From Demequina soli (GTDB taxonomy: Bacteria > Actinomycetota > Actinomycetes > Actinomycetales > Demequinaceae), in NCBI RefSeq assembly GCF_000971195.1, contig NZ_BBLZ01000003.1, forward strand, positions 62,001 to 126,000: 64,000 bases of DNA, given 5' to 3'. Both the position numbers and the translations under genes were made by a program. Each line of letters opens with the position of its first letter. Within the stretch, counting starts at the first letter, position 1. The notes below the pieces were generated by a model, which had not been told where the DNA came from, ran no database searches, and worked only from the letters and a program-made list of their open reading frames with translations. Positions 50,331-58,030 of this stretch are shown one piece after another.

Positions 50331-51218
50331 TCAGCGGGGCGGTCGGGTCACCACCGCCTCCCGGTACGGCGCCGCACGCTCCTCGACCACTGCGGCCTGG
50401 GCGGCGTGCGCCTGGGCGGTCGCGACGAGCTCCTCGTAGTGCGCGTGGCGCTCTGCCATCGAGATGACGGAGGTGTCGAGGTCGGTCCACTCCACACGGC
50501 CCGAAGCGTCGGCGAGGCGGCCGCGCGCGCCGCACGTGGCGCACTCGACGTCCGCGCCGCGCAGCACCACGACGTCGAGGTGGCACATCGGGCAGACCCC
50601 GGGCGGGCCGAGATACTCCGCCTCCCCCAAGGGTCGCCCGATCTGGCTCGCGACGTGGCGCCCGAGCCGACCCGCCCGCCCCACCGCGTCGGGATCGAGC
50701 ACCACGGAGCGCGGCGTCCCGGCCCCCTCGACCACCATCTGGTCGACCACGGACGTGCTCATCGAGAACGTCAGCGTGTGCATGACGGGCAGCGCGAGCG
50801 CCTTCCACTGCGGGGTGAGCGAGCCGCCGCACGCGATGAAGCCCGCGACGCGGGGCCGCAGCACACGCTCGTCGACGCGGAACGGCACGGCCGGCGAGCC
50901 GCCCGCGCGCCGCACCTCGAGCAGGCCCTTGATGATCGCGGCGTCGGCGTTGGGCCCGAGCAGCCGGTCGCCCAGCACCTTGAGCCGGCCCGGCACGGTG
51001 CGGCTGATGATCGGCGCGCTGATGATCCACGCGTCGCACTCGATGAGCCGCTCCCAGAACCAGTCCGCGTCGTCGTCCCCGCCGTCGAGCCGCAGGTCGG
51101 CCAGCCGCACGAGCTCCGTCGCGGCGCCGGACTCCCCCGCCGCGCGCAGCGCCTCGATCAGCAGGATCTCGGCGCTGCCGCCGACCTCCCCGCACGCGAG
51201 CCCCAGCACCTTCGTCAT
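50331..51218 (-). CDS. NADPH-dependent FMN reductase/flavodoxin-like protein with C-terminal zinc ribbon
   Basis: 295 residues. Flavodoxin-like fold at the N-terminus: VLGLACGEVGGSAEILLIEALRAAGE (phosphate loop), LIECDAWIISAPIISRTVPGRLKVLGDRLLG (typical of flavin reductases), then VAGFIACGGSLTPQWKALALPVMHTL. After about residue 205 comes CPMC-x15-CATC (GVCPMCHLDVVVLRGADVECATCGARG), a rubredoxin- or zinc-ribbon-like knuckle, then a helical tail. The combination is uncommon to my knowledge. Last gene of the minus-strand oxidoreductase operon, starting 12 nt after the stop of the preceding gene and with its own GGGAGG. It may supply reduced flavin to the FAD monooxygenase encoded opposite. Confidence 0.8.
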   Translation of the reverse strand: MTKVLGLACGEVGGSAEILLIEALRAAGESGAATELVRLADLRLDGGDDDADWFWERLIECDAWIISAPIISRTVPGRLKVLGDRLLGPNADAAIIKGLLEVRRAGGSPAVPFRVDERVLRPRVAGFIACGGSLTPQWKALALPVMHTLTFSMSTSVVDQMVVEGAGTPRSVVLDPDAVGRAGRLGRHVASQIGRPLGEAEYLGPPGVCPMCHLDVVVLRGADVECATCGARGRLADASGRVEWTDLDTSVISMAERHAHYEELVATAQAHAAQAAVVEERAAPYREAVVTRPPR

Positions 51219-51230
51219 GTCCGGCCTCCC

Positions 51231-52175
51231 TCAGTGGTCCACGCGCGGGTCGTCGACCCAGCTCGACTCGAGCCCGTGCACGAGCGCGACCATCGCCTCG
51301 TGCAGCGGGGTGGAGACGCCCACGCGGCCGCCCTCGGCGGCGATGCCGCCGTTGAGCGCGTCGACCTCGGTGGGCCGCCGCGCGATGACGTCCTGGAGCA
51401 TCGAGGGACGATGCGCGAAGGCCTCCGCGATCGCCTCCTCGACGGCCTCGGCCGGGTCGCGCAGCAGCGCGATGCCCGCGGCGGCGCACACGGCCTCGGC
51501 CTCGGCGATGAGCGCGTCGACCCGCGCGCGCAGCCCGGGATGCGTGCACACCTGGCCGACGGTGAGGCCGGTGAGGGCGGCGAGCGGGCTGGTGGCCGCG
51601 TTGAAGACGACCTTGGTCCACTGGGGGCCGCGCGCATCGTCCATCGCGAAGGCGCGCAGGCCGCCGCGGGTGAGCAGGTCGGCGAGCCGCGCGACGTCGG
51701 TGGACGATGCGGGGCTCGGCTCGAACGGCCCGAGCCACGAGTCGCCGGGGGCGTCGTAGCGGACCGCTCCGGGCGCGGTGACGGCGCCGGCGGTGACGAT
51801 GGTGCCGCGGATCACCCGCGGGACGACGGACGCGATGGTCTCCTCGTTGCCCAGGCCGTTCTGCACGCTCGCGACGGCGGCGTCGCGCAGGGCGTGGGCG
51901 GCGGCCGCGACCGCCTCGCGGGTGTGGCCGGCCTTGGTCGCGACGATCGCGAGGTCGCACGGCGGCAGGTCGGCGGCGTCGGTGAGCGCGCGCACGGGAG
52001 CGACGAAGTCCGCGGCGCCGGTGACGCGCAGGCCGTCGCGGGCGATCGCCGCCATGTGCTCCGCCCAGGGGTCGACGGCCCACACCTCGACGGCGGGCAC
52101 GCGCGCGAGGTGGGCGGCGTAGAGGCTGCCGATCGCGCCGCATCCCAGCACCGCGACGCGGGTCGGGGCGGTCAT
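51231..52175 (-). CDS. Ketopantoate reductase (ApbA/PanE) family dehydrogenase
   Basis: 314 residues. N-terminal Rossmann fold with VAVLGCGAIGSLYAAHLAR, ATKAGHTREAV and SVQNGLGNEETIA; C-terminal ApbA domain with GPQWTKVVFNAATSPLAALTGLTVGQV (catalytic lysine in WTKVVFN) and IARRPTEVDALNG. Family members reduce ketopantoate, but many in catabolic operons act on other 2-keto or 3-hydroxy acids. Located inside the oxidoreductase operon with ATGA overlap to the GlcG-like gene and far from panB, so a catabolic role is more likely than pantothenate synthesis. Three decamer copies lie within it (51406, 51633, 51702). Confidence 0.88.
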   Translation of the reverse strand: MTAPTRVAVLGCGAIGSLYAAHLARVPAVEVWAVDPWAEHMAAIARDGLRVTGAADFVAPVRALTDAADLPPCDLAIVATKAGHTREAVAAAAHALRDAAVASVQNGLGNEETIASVVPRVIRGTIVTAGAVTAPGAVRYDAPGDSWLGPFEPSPASSTDVARLADLLTRGGLRAFAMDDARGPQWTKVVFNAATSPLAALTGLTVGQVCTHPGLRARVDALIAEAEAVCAAAGIALLRDPAEAVEEAIAEAFAHRPSMLQDVIARRPTEVDALNGGIAAEGGRVGVSTPLHEAMVALVHGLESSWVDDPRVDH

Positions 52176-53143
52176 CGGGCCGCCTCCGCGGCGAGAGCGG
52201 CACAGGCCTCGGGGTCCGCTCCGCCGACGCCGAGGCCGCCGACCACGCGGCCGTCGACCACGAGCGGTGCCCCGCCGGGCGCGGCCAGGAACGGGGACGA
52301 CGCGAGGGCGCCGAGCGCGGGGGCGGCGGCGCCGAAGGCCCCGCCGAGGTCTGCGCTCGGGACCCCGAACCGCGCGGCGGCGGACGCGGTCGCCCGCGCG
52401 ACGTCGACGCCCCCGGCCACCGCATCGTCCATCCGGTCCTCGCGGATCGGGTCGCCGCCGCGGTCGACCACGGAGACAGCGACCCGCAGGCCGCGCGCCG
52501 CGGCGGCCGCGATGACGGCGTCGCACAGCCCGGCGGCCCACGCGAGCTCGTGCTGGCGGGAGGCGACGGGCGCCGGGCGCATCCCGAGGGCGTCGGAGGG
52601 CGCGACCACCAGGTCGCCGAAGCGGTCGGCCCAGCGGGCGCGGTCGTCGCCGTGCTGGCCCGCGTACGGCACGCCGAGGGCGTACGCGATGAGGAGGTCC
52701 TCGGGGTTGGCGGGCTCGCCGTCCGCGCTCACCACCTCGGGGGCCACGCCCCGCGGGAGGAACGGGCTCACGGTCGCGCCGGAGGCCGCGATGCCGCCCA
52801 CCACCACGCCGTCGACGGTGATCGGCATCCCGCCGGCCCCGGGGAAGACTGCCTCGGGCGAGGCGGCGACGAAGCCGCCCGCGATGGGCGCGGGCAGCGT
52901 GGTCATGCGGTGCAGGTGCTCGGCGGTGGGGATCTGCTGGGTCGCGGAGATCCACGCCTTCGAGCGGGCCCGCGCCATGCCGCCGGGGCCGCCGCGGTCG
53001 AGCCGGGAGGCGGTGACCACCGCGCCGGAGGCGCCGACGAGCGCGATCGCGCCGCGCAGCCCGAGCTGCTCGGCCTTGTCGACCGCGCGCGCGACGAGCA
53101 CGCGGGCGTCGGCGAGCGGGAGGTCGCGGGGGTGGACGCTCAT
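52172..53143 (-). CDS. Tandem GlcG/HbpS-like (haem-binding family) protein
   Basis: 323 residues made of two copies of the GlcG/HbpS domain. Unit 1 (about 8-150): ARVLVARAVDKAEQLGLRGAIALVGASGAVVTASRLDRGG, FPGAGGMPITVDGVVVGGIAASGA. Unit 2 (about 195-320): DAVIAAAAARGLRVAVSVVDRGGDPIREDRMDDA, FLAAPGGAPLVVDGRVVGGLGVGGADPE. Single-domain members bind haem or cobalamin, or accompany glycolate/propanediol oxidation. Duplication in one chain would mimic a dimer. Coupled by four-base overlaps to both neighbours, so made in fixed ratio with the SDR and the ketopantoate-reductase-like enzyme. Confidence 0.85.
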   Translation of the reverse strand: MSVHPRDLPLADARVLVARAVDKAEQLGLRGAIALVGASGAVVTASRLDRGGPGGMARARSKAWISATQQIPTAEHLHRMTTLPAPIAGGFVAASPEAVFPGAGGMPITVDGVVVGGIAASGATVSPFLPRGVAPEVVSADGEPANPEDLLIAYALGVPYAGQHGDDRARWADRFGDLVVAPSDALGMRPAPVASRQHELAWAAGLCDAVIAAAAARGLRVAVSVVDRGGDPIREDRMDDAVAGGVDVARATASAAARFGVPSADLGGAFGAAAPALGALASSPFLAAPGGAPLVVDGRVVGGLGVGGADPEACAALAAEAAR

Positions 53144-53898
53144 ACGAGGGTCCGGCCGCCGTCGACGTACAGGCACTGGCCGGTGATGAACGCGGCGCGG
53201 TCGGACAGGAGGAACGTGACGGCGTCGGCCACCTCGGCCGGGACGCCGAGGCGGCGCGCCGGCACGAGCGACTCGAGCTCCTCGCGGTGCCCGTCGCGGT
53301 CCAGGTAGGCGCGCGTGAGGTCGGTCTCGACGTAGCCGGGGCCCACGGCGTTGACCGTGATGCCGTGCGGCGCCCACTCGCGCGCCATCACCCGCATCAT
53401 CTGGTTGATGCCGCCCTTGGTCGCGGCATAGGGGGCGTGATGGGCGTGCGCGAGCAGCGCGGAGACGGACGACACGAAGACCATCCGCCCCTCGCCCGCG
53501 GCGACCATGCGGCGCCCCACCTCCTGGCCCAGCCACCATGCCGTCGAGAGGTTGAGGGTGAGGATCGACTGCCAGTCGTCGTCGCCCAGCTCGAGGACGG
53601 GCCGGCGGTCATTGCGCCCCACCGCGTGCACGAAGGCGCGCGGCTCGCCTACCATCGCGACGGCCTCCGCGACCGCGTCGCGGCACGCCTCGGGCGTCGA
53701 GATGTCGGCGACCACGCCGAGCAGCTCGCCGCCCTCGGCGGGCGAGTCGCCCACGAGCCGCTCGAGCGCGGCGGCGTCGCGGTCGACCACCACGGTCGCC
53801 ATGCCCTGCCGGGCCAGGCTGCGCGCGCTCGCGCCGCCCAGGCCGCCCGCTCCGATGACGAGGGCGCCCTTGCCCTCGAGGTTCAGCCAACGTGCCAT
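53140..53898 (-). CDS. SDR-family oxidoreductase (first gene of the minus-strand operon)
   Basis: 252 residues, classical SDR: GALVIGAGGLGGASARSLARQG (a GxGGLGG variant of the TGxxxGxG loop), VVDRDA, FVHAVGRNDRRP in place of NNAG, VFVSSVSALLAHAHHAPYAATKGGINQMMR with intact Ser, Tyr and Lys, and NAVGPGYVETDLTRAYL and FITGQCLYVDGG at the end. NAD(H)-preferring by the aspartate after beta2. It starts the operon SDR-GlcG2-ApbA-FMN reductase and is divergent from the FAD monooxygenase, with two operators between them. Confidence 0.9.
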   Translation of the reverse strand: MARWLNLEGKGALVIGAGGLGGASARSLARQGMATVVVDRDAAALERLVGDSPAEGGELLGVVADISTPEACRDAVAEAVAMVGEPRAFVHAVGRNDRRPVLELGDDDWQSILTLNLSTAWWLGQEVGRRMVAAGEGRMVFVSSVSALLAHAHHAPYAATKGGINQMMRVMAREWAPHGITVNAVGPGYVETDLTRAYLDRDGHREELESLVPARRLGVPAEVADAVTFLLSDRAAFITGQCLYVDGGRTLV

Positions 53899-53917
53899 CT
53901 GCTCACTCTTCCTTGAG

Positions 53918-53944
53918 TTCTCACAGTGTGAAAGTCGCTTTCAC
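53918..53944 (-). promoter_or_regulatory. Three-half-site operator upstream of the minus-strand operon
   Basis: TTCTCAC, GTGAAAG, CTTTCAC at 53918, 53928 and 53938 with AGT and TCG gaps: same 10-bp period and order as at 50218. It begins 20 bp before the SDR start. Confidence 0.65.
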
Positions 53945-54050
53945 GAACCGTAGGGCACGAGGCGGGCACCTGTCCAGGCGGGCGCGCCGCGCATCGTCCC
54001 GGCGCCCACCCGGCCGTCGCGCGAGGCTGGCGCCGACAGCCGGGCGGCGC

Positions 54051-54087
54051 TACCCTCCACATGAAAGCCGTTTTCACGAAACGAAAG
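54051..54087 (+). promoter_or_regulatory. -10 box and three-half-site operator upstream of the FAD monooxygenase operon
   Basis: TACCCT (54051-54056) is a TANNNT box. The half-sites ATGAAAG, TTTTCAC and ACGAAAG follow at 54061, 54071 and 54081; read on the other strand they give the same order as the other two operators. The operator would cover the transcription start. Confidence 0.6.
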
Positions 54088-54131
54088 TTGCCCGGTCCCC
54101 CGGGCGGCGCCCCGCACAAAGGAGTGCACGC

Positions 54132-55370
54132 ATGGCCTTCCACCCGCTCCACGTGATCATCGCCGGCGGCGGCCTGGCCGGGCTCACCGCCGCCCACGGC
54201 CTGCTCCGCGCCGGCCACACGGTCGACGTCTACGAGCGCCACGACACCGTCGAGCACCGCCAGGGCTACTACCTCCACGTCAACCCCATGGGCGGCGACG
54301 CGCTCGAGCGCTGCTTGCCCGAGGACCTCTTCCGCCTCTACCAGGCCACCTCGCGCGTCAACTACGTCCGCACCGGCTCGATCGTGCGCGACGAGCAGCT
54401 CCACGAGCTCAGCTCGCAACCCCCGCTCATCCCGCCCAAGGAGGGCCCCTTCCCCGACACCGGCGTGCACCGCCGCCAGCTGCGCCAGATCCTCATGGCG
54501 CGCCTCGACGACGTCTACCACGCGGGCCTCGGCGTCGCGTCCTTCGCGCAGGACGATGCGGGCGTCACCGTGACGCTGTCCGACGGCACCGAGGTGCGCG
54601 GCGACGTGCTCGTCGGCGCCGACGGCATCAACTCGGCGGTGCGCCGCCAGCTGCTCCCGGACGTGCAGGTGGTGCGCACGGGCATCGACGGGATCGGTAT
54701 CTTCGGGCGCACGATCATCACGGAGGAGCTGCAGGCGCAGCTGCCGGCGCTGCTCGACGAGGGCGTGCAGATGATCGTCGACCGCCACGGCTCGCGCCTC
54801 CTGGCGGCCACGTACCGGCCGCGCCGCCCCGCCGACGAGGCGTGCGCCGAGATCGCGCCCGACGTCCCGCTCGAGCCCGTCGAGCCGTACATCATGGCCA
54901 GCTGCTCCGTGCCGCCGGGCACCGAGATCCCGCCCGCCGAGGAGTGGACGCTCGAGACCGCGGAGCGGATCCGCGACGCGATGCTCGCCGCGATCGACGG
55001 CTGGCACCCGGCCACCAGGGCGATCATCGCGGCGATGGACGTGCCGTCGATGTTCGCCGTCCCGTTCGGCTTCCTCGACCCGGCCGAGAGCTGGGAGCCC
55101 TCGCGCGTGACGATCATCGGCGACTCCGCCCACGCCATGCTGCCCACGCTCGGCATGGGCGCGAACGTGTCCCTCAACGACGCCGCGGTGCTGGTCGACC
55201 GCCTCGCCGAGGTGGGCCGCGGCGAGCGCCCGCTCGAGGACGCGATCGGGGCCTACGAGGCCGAGATGCGCGCGACCGCCTACCCGATCCTCAGGATGGC
55301 CTCGCACCACGACGAGAACTTCGGCGGCGGCGCGCTCGTGGACCTCGCCCACGCGGAGCCGACCGCGTGA
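54132..55370 (+). CDS. FAD-dependent monooxygenase (PHBH/TetX-like fold)
   Basis: 412 residues. Dinucleotide-binding VIIAGGGLAGLTAAHGLLRAGHTVDVYERHD, the DG motif VLVGADGINSAVRR, and the GD motif VTIIGDSAHAMLPTLGMGANVSLNDAAVLVDRL are all in place, as in class A flavoprotein hydroxylases. The substrate pocket is lined by less conserved sequence, so the target (aromatic, polyketide or terpenoid) is unknown. Start after AAAGGAGTGCACGC. It leads the plus-strand operon monooxygenase-SDR-FAD oxidase-VOC-MFS, every junction overlapping by 4-8 nt, and is controlled by the shared operator. The flavin reductase encoded opposite may feed it, although class A enzymes reduce their own FAD. Confidence 0.9.
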   Translation: MAFHPLHVIIAGGGLAGLTAAHGLLRAGHTVDVYERHDTVEHRQGYYLHVNPMGGDALERCLPEDLFRLYQATSRVNYVRTGSIVRDEQLHELSSQPPLIPPKEGPFPDTGVHRRQLRQILMARLDDVYHAGLGVASFAQDDAGVTVTLSDGTEVRGDVLVGADGINSAVRRQLLPDVQVVRTGIDGIGIFGRTIITEELQAQLPALLDEGVQMIVDRHGSRLLAATYRPRRPADEACAEIAPDVPLEPVEPYIMASCSVPPGTEIPPAEEWTLETAERIRDAMLAAIDGWHPATRAIIAAMDVPSMFAVPFGFLDPAESWEPSRVTIIGDSAHAMLPTLGMGANVSLNDAAVLVDRLAEVGRGERPLEDAIGAYEAEMRATAYPILRMASHHDENFGGGALVDLAHAEPTA

Positions 55371-56137
55371 CGGGCCGGCTCGCCGGCAAGGTCGCCCTCG
55401 TCACCGGCACGGGCGGCGGCATCGGCCGCGCAACCGCCCTCGCGTTCGCCCGCGAGGGCGCGCACGTGATCGGCTGCGACCTCGATCCCGCCACATCCGA
55501 GGAGACGGTCGCGCTCGCGCGCGACGCGGGCGGCCGCATGGACGCGATCGCGCCGGTCGACCTCGCGACGCCCGACGGCGCGTCGGCGTGGGTGGACGCG
55601 GCGGCCGCGCTCGGCGGCGGGGTCGACATCCTCGTGAACAACGCGTCCGCGATCCGCTTCGGCGCGATCGACGTCCTGTCCTACGAGGACTGGTCCTTCA
55701 CCATGCGCAACGAGCTCGACATCGTCTTCCTCGTCACCCGCGCGGCCTGGCCGTACCTCATCACGCGCGGCGGCGGCTCGGTGGTGAACATCGGGTCGAT
55801 CTCGGCGTCGCGCGGCGCGTGGTTCATGCCGCAGAACGCGCACGGCGCCGCCAAGGGCGGGGTGCTCGCGCTGACGAACCACCTGGTGGTCGAGGGTGGC
55901 CCGCACCGCATCCGCGTCAACGCCGTCTCCCCCGCCATGACCCAGACCCCGCACACCACGCCCATGCTCGAGGACCCCGACGGCCCGGCCGAGCAGATCC
56001 TCTCCCGCGTGCCCCTCAGGAAGTGGGGCCAGGCCGAGGACGTCGCGAACGCGATCCTGTTCCTCGCGAGCGACGAGGCGTCCCACGTGTCCGGCGCGAA
56101 CATCCCGGTCGACGGCGGCGCGGCGGTGGTGGGATGA
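55367..56137 (+). CDS. SDR-family protein with His in place of the catalytic Tyr
   Basis: 256 residues. Cofactor loop VTGTGGGIGRATALAFAREGA, aspartate CDLDP for NAD preference, VNNASAIRFGAIDVL, SVVNIGSISASRGAWFMPQNAHGAAKGGVLALT and RIRVNAVSPAMTQTPHTT, VSGANIPVDGG. At the catalytic YxxxK the sequence is His159-GAA-Lys163: lysine is kept, tyrosine is not. A substitution here normally abolishes or changes chemistry, so the protein may be an unusual dehydrogenase, an isomerase/lyase-like SDR or a partner subunit. GTG start overlapping the previous stop (GTGA). Confidence 0.88.
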   Translation: MTGRLAGKVALVTGTGGGIGRATALAFAREGAHVIGCDLDPATSEETVALARDAGGRMDAIAPVDLATPDGASAWVDAAAALGGGVDILVNNASAIRFGAIDVLSYEDWSFTMRNELDIVFLVTRAAWPYLITRGGGSVVNIGSISASRGAWFMPQNAHGAAKGGVLALTNHLVVEGGPHRIRVNAVSPAMTQTPHTTPMLEDPDGPAEQILSRVPLRKWGQAEDVANAILFLASDEASHVSGANIPVDGGAAVVG

Positions 56138-57537
56138 CCGCCGCGGTCGACGGCCGCCCGGGGGTGCGCGGACGGTTGACTATGCGCGGCGAGCCCGCGT
56201 ACGAGGAGGCCCGCGTGGGCCGCGTCTTCAACGCCCGCAGGCCCGACCGCTATCCGGCCGCGGTGCTCGAGGCGGCCGACGCCGAGGACGTGGCCGCCGG
56301 CGTGCGCCTCGCGATCGAACGCGGCTGGACGGTGTCGGTGCGCTCGGGCGGCCACTCGTGGGCGGCGTGGAGCGTGCGCGACGACGCGCTGCTCATCGAC
56401 CTCGGCGCGCTGCGCTCGCTGTCCTACGACGAGTCGACGGGCGTCGTGGCCGCGGGCCCGGCCACCAAGGGCGGCGAGGAGCTCGCGCCGTACCTCGCCG
56501 CGCGCGGCCGCGCGTTCCCCGGCGGGCACTGCCCCAGCGTCGGCATCGGCGGCTTCCTGCTCCAGGGCGGCCAGGGCTGGAACGGGCGGCTCAACGGCTG
56601 GGCGTGCGAGAGCATCGTCGCGATCGACGTCGTCACGGCGGACGGCGAGCTCGTCCGCGCGGACGCCACCCAGCACGCGGACCTCTACTGGGCGGCGCGC
56701 GGCGCGGGCCCCGGCTTCCCGGGCATCGTCACCCGCTTCCACCTCCAGACCTATGCCAAGCCCGCCGCGATGTGGCACGACACCTGGACGTTCGCCCTCG
56801 ACGACGCGGAGGCGGTGATCCACTGGCTGCACGCGGTCCTGCCCACGCTCGACCGCCGCGTCGAGCCCGTGATGGCCGCGACGCGCCTGCCGGACGTGCC
56901 GCTGCACGAGGGCGTGACCCACCCCGGCGGCACGGTCCTGCTGCTCCATGCGACCTGCATGGCCGACTCGGACGAGGAGGCCCGGGCGCTGCTCGCGGGT
57001 CTGGGCGACTGCCCCGTCGCCGGCCGCGAGCTAGGCCACGTCACCGCGCCCACCTCGATCGAGGAGGAGAACGCCGCGCAGGCCGGGCAGAACCCCGAGG
57101 GCCACCGCTACGCGGTCGACTGCGCGTGGACGGACGCCCCCGCCGAGACCCTCGCCCCGCTGCTGCTCGACATCTGGCGCGGGCTCGACACCGAGCACTC
57201 GTTCTCCATCTGGTACGGCTGGGCGCCCACGCGCGAGCTGCCCGACATGGCGTTCTCCGTGGAGGGCAACGTGTACGTCGCGACGTACCTCATCTACAGC
57301 GACGCGGCGGACGATGCTCGCTACCGGTCACGCGTGCACGCCCAGACCGCGGCGATCGCCCGGGACGGAGGCGTCGGCGTCTACCTGGGCGACACGGACT
57401 TCACGGCGCGCAACGACCGGTTCCTCTCCCCCGCGCACCACGCGCGGCTCGAGGAGATCCGCGGGGCCCGCGACCCGCACGGGCGGATCGCGTCGTACCT
57501 CACGTCCGACCCGGCGGGGCTCAACGTCCATGCCTGA
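56134..57537 (+). CDS. Berberine-bridge-enzyme-like FAD oxidase, probably bicovalently flavinylated
   Basis: 467 residues. FAD_binding_4 domain with ARVGRVFNARRPDRYPAAVLEAADAEDVAAGVRLAIERGWTVSVRSGGHSWAAW, where His74 is the usual 8-alpha attachment site, and GRAFPGGHCPSVGIGGFLLQGGQGWNGRLNGWACESI, where Cys133 matches the 6-S-cysteinyl site. AARGAGPGFPGIVTRFHLQTY follows. The BBE C-terminal block appears as GVGVYLGDTDFTARNDRFLSPAHHARLEEIRGARDPHGRI, a divergent version of the Nx(Y)xN(x)NY motif. Such enzymes oxidise alcohol groups of sugars or aromatic alcohols with O2. Coupled by ATGA to the SDR. Confidence 0.9.
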   Translation: MTAAVDGRPGVRGRLTMRGEPAYEEARVGRVFNARRPDRYPAAVLEAADAEDVAAGVRLAIERGWTVSVRSGGHSWAAWSVRDDALLIDLGALRSLSYDESTGVVAAGPATKGGEELAPYLAARGRAFPGGHCPSVGIGGFLLQGGQGWNGRLNGWACESIVAIDVVTADGELVRADATQHADLYWAARGAGPGFPGIVTRFHLQTYAKPAAMWHDTWTFALDDAEAVIHWLHAVLPTLDRRVEPVMAATRLPDVPLHEGVTHPGGTVLLLHATCMADSDEEARALLAGLGDCPVAGRELGHVTAPTSIEEENAAQAGQNPEGHRYAVDCAWTDAPAETLAPLLLDIWRGLDTEHSFSIWYGWAPTRELPDMAFSVEGNVYVATYLIYSDAADDARYRSRVHAQTAAIARDGGVGVYLGDTDFTARNDRFLSPAHHARLEEIRGARDPHGRIASYLTSDPAGLNVHA

Positions 57538-58030
57538 GCGCGCACGCCTCGACCACGTCGGGCTCAACGTCGCAGACCTGGCCGCCGCATCGTCCTGGTA
57601 CCGCGACGCCTTCTCATTGGAGGTGGACTTCGAGGGGCGGGTGGACGCGATCGGGCTGTCGTTCGTCATGCTGCGCGACGCGCACGGCGGGCGGCTCGAG
57701 CTGCTGCACCGCGAGGGATCCGCGGCGGGCCCGCGGCCGGTGGATCCCGCGGAGGCGGCGCTGCGCGAGGGCTTCGGGCACATGGCGTTCGACGTGAGCG
57801 GGCTCGACGCGGCATTCGCGCGGCTGGTCGCTCTGGGGGCGCGCGAGGTGATGACGCCGCGCCCGTCCCCGGAGCCGGGGATCCGGATGGCGTTCGTGGC
57901 GGATCGGGAGGGCAACCTGGTCGAGCTCCTCGAACGATTCGCAATGACAGATGTGACAGGAGTGACGGACGATGCGGGCGCGGCGGGCACGGCGGCCTTG
58001 CCGTCCGCGCGGGGCCGGGCGAGCGCGTGA
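57530..58030 (+). CDS. VOC-family protein (glyoxalase/dioxygenase fold)
   Basis: 166 residues; one VOC module pair: RLDHVGLNVADLAAASSWYRDAFSLEVDFEGRVDAIGLSFVMLRDAHGGRLELLHREG and GFGHMAFDVSGLDAAFARLVALGAREVMTPRPSPEPGIRMAFVADREGNLVELLERF. Metal ligands would be His (DHVGLNV), Glu (LELLH), His (GHMAFDV) and Glu (LVELLE), so a metal-dependent lyase, isomerase or dioxygenase is possible. The C-terminal about 30 residues (VTDDAGAAGTAALPSARGRA) are low complexity. Overlaps the upstream gene by 8 nt and the downstream gene by 4. Confidence 0.85.
   Translation: MPERARLDHVGLNVADLAAASSWYRDAFSLEVDFEGRVDAIGLSFVMLRDAHGGRLELLHREGSAAGPRPVDPAEAALREGFGHMAFDVSGLDAAFARLVALGAREVMTPRPSPEPGIRMAFVADREGNLVELLERFAMTDVTGVTDDAGAAGTAALPSARGRASA

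Noticed and set aside
51231..52175. Annotation as panE of pantothenate synthesis
   Set aside because: The gene is embedded in a regulated oxidoreductase operon far from panB; family membership alone does not show ketopantoate activity.
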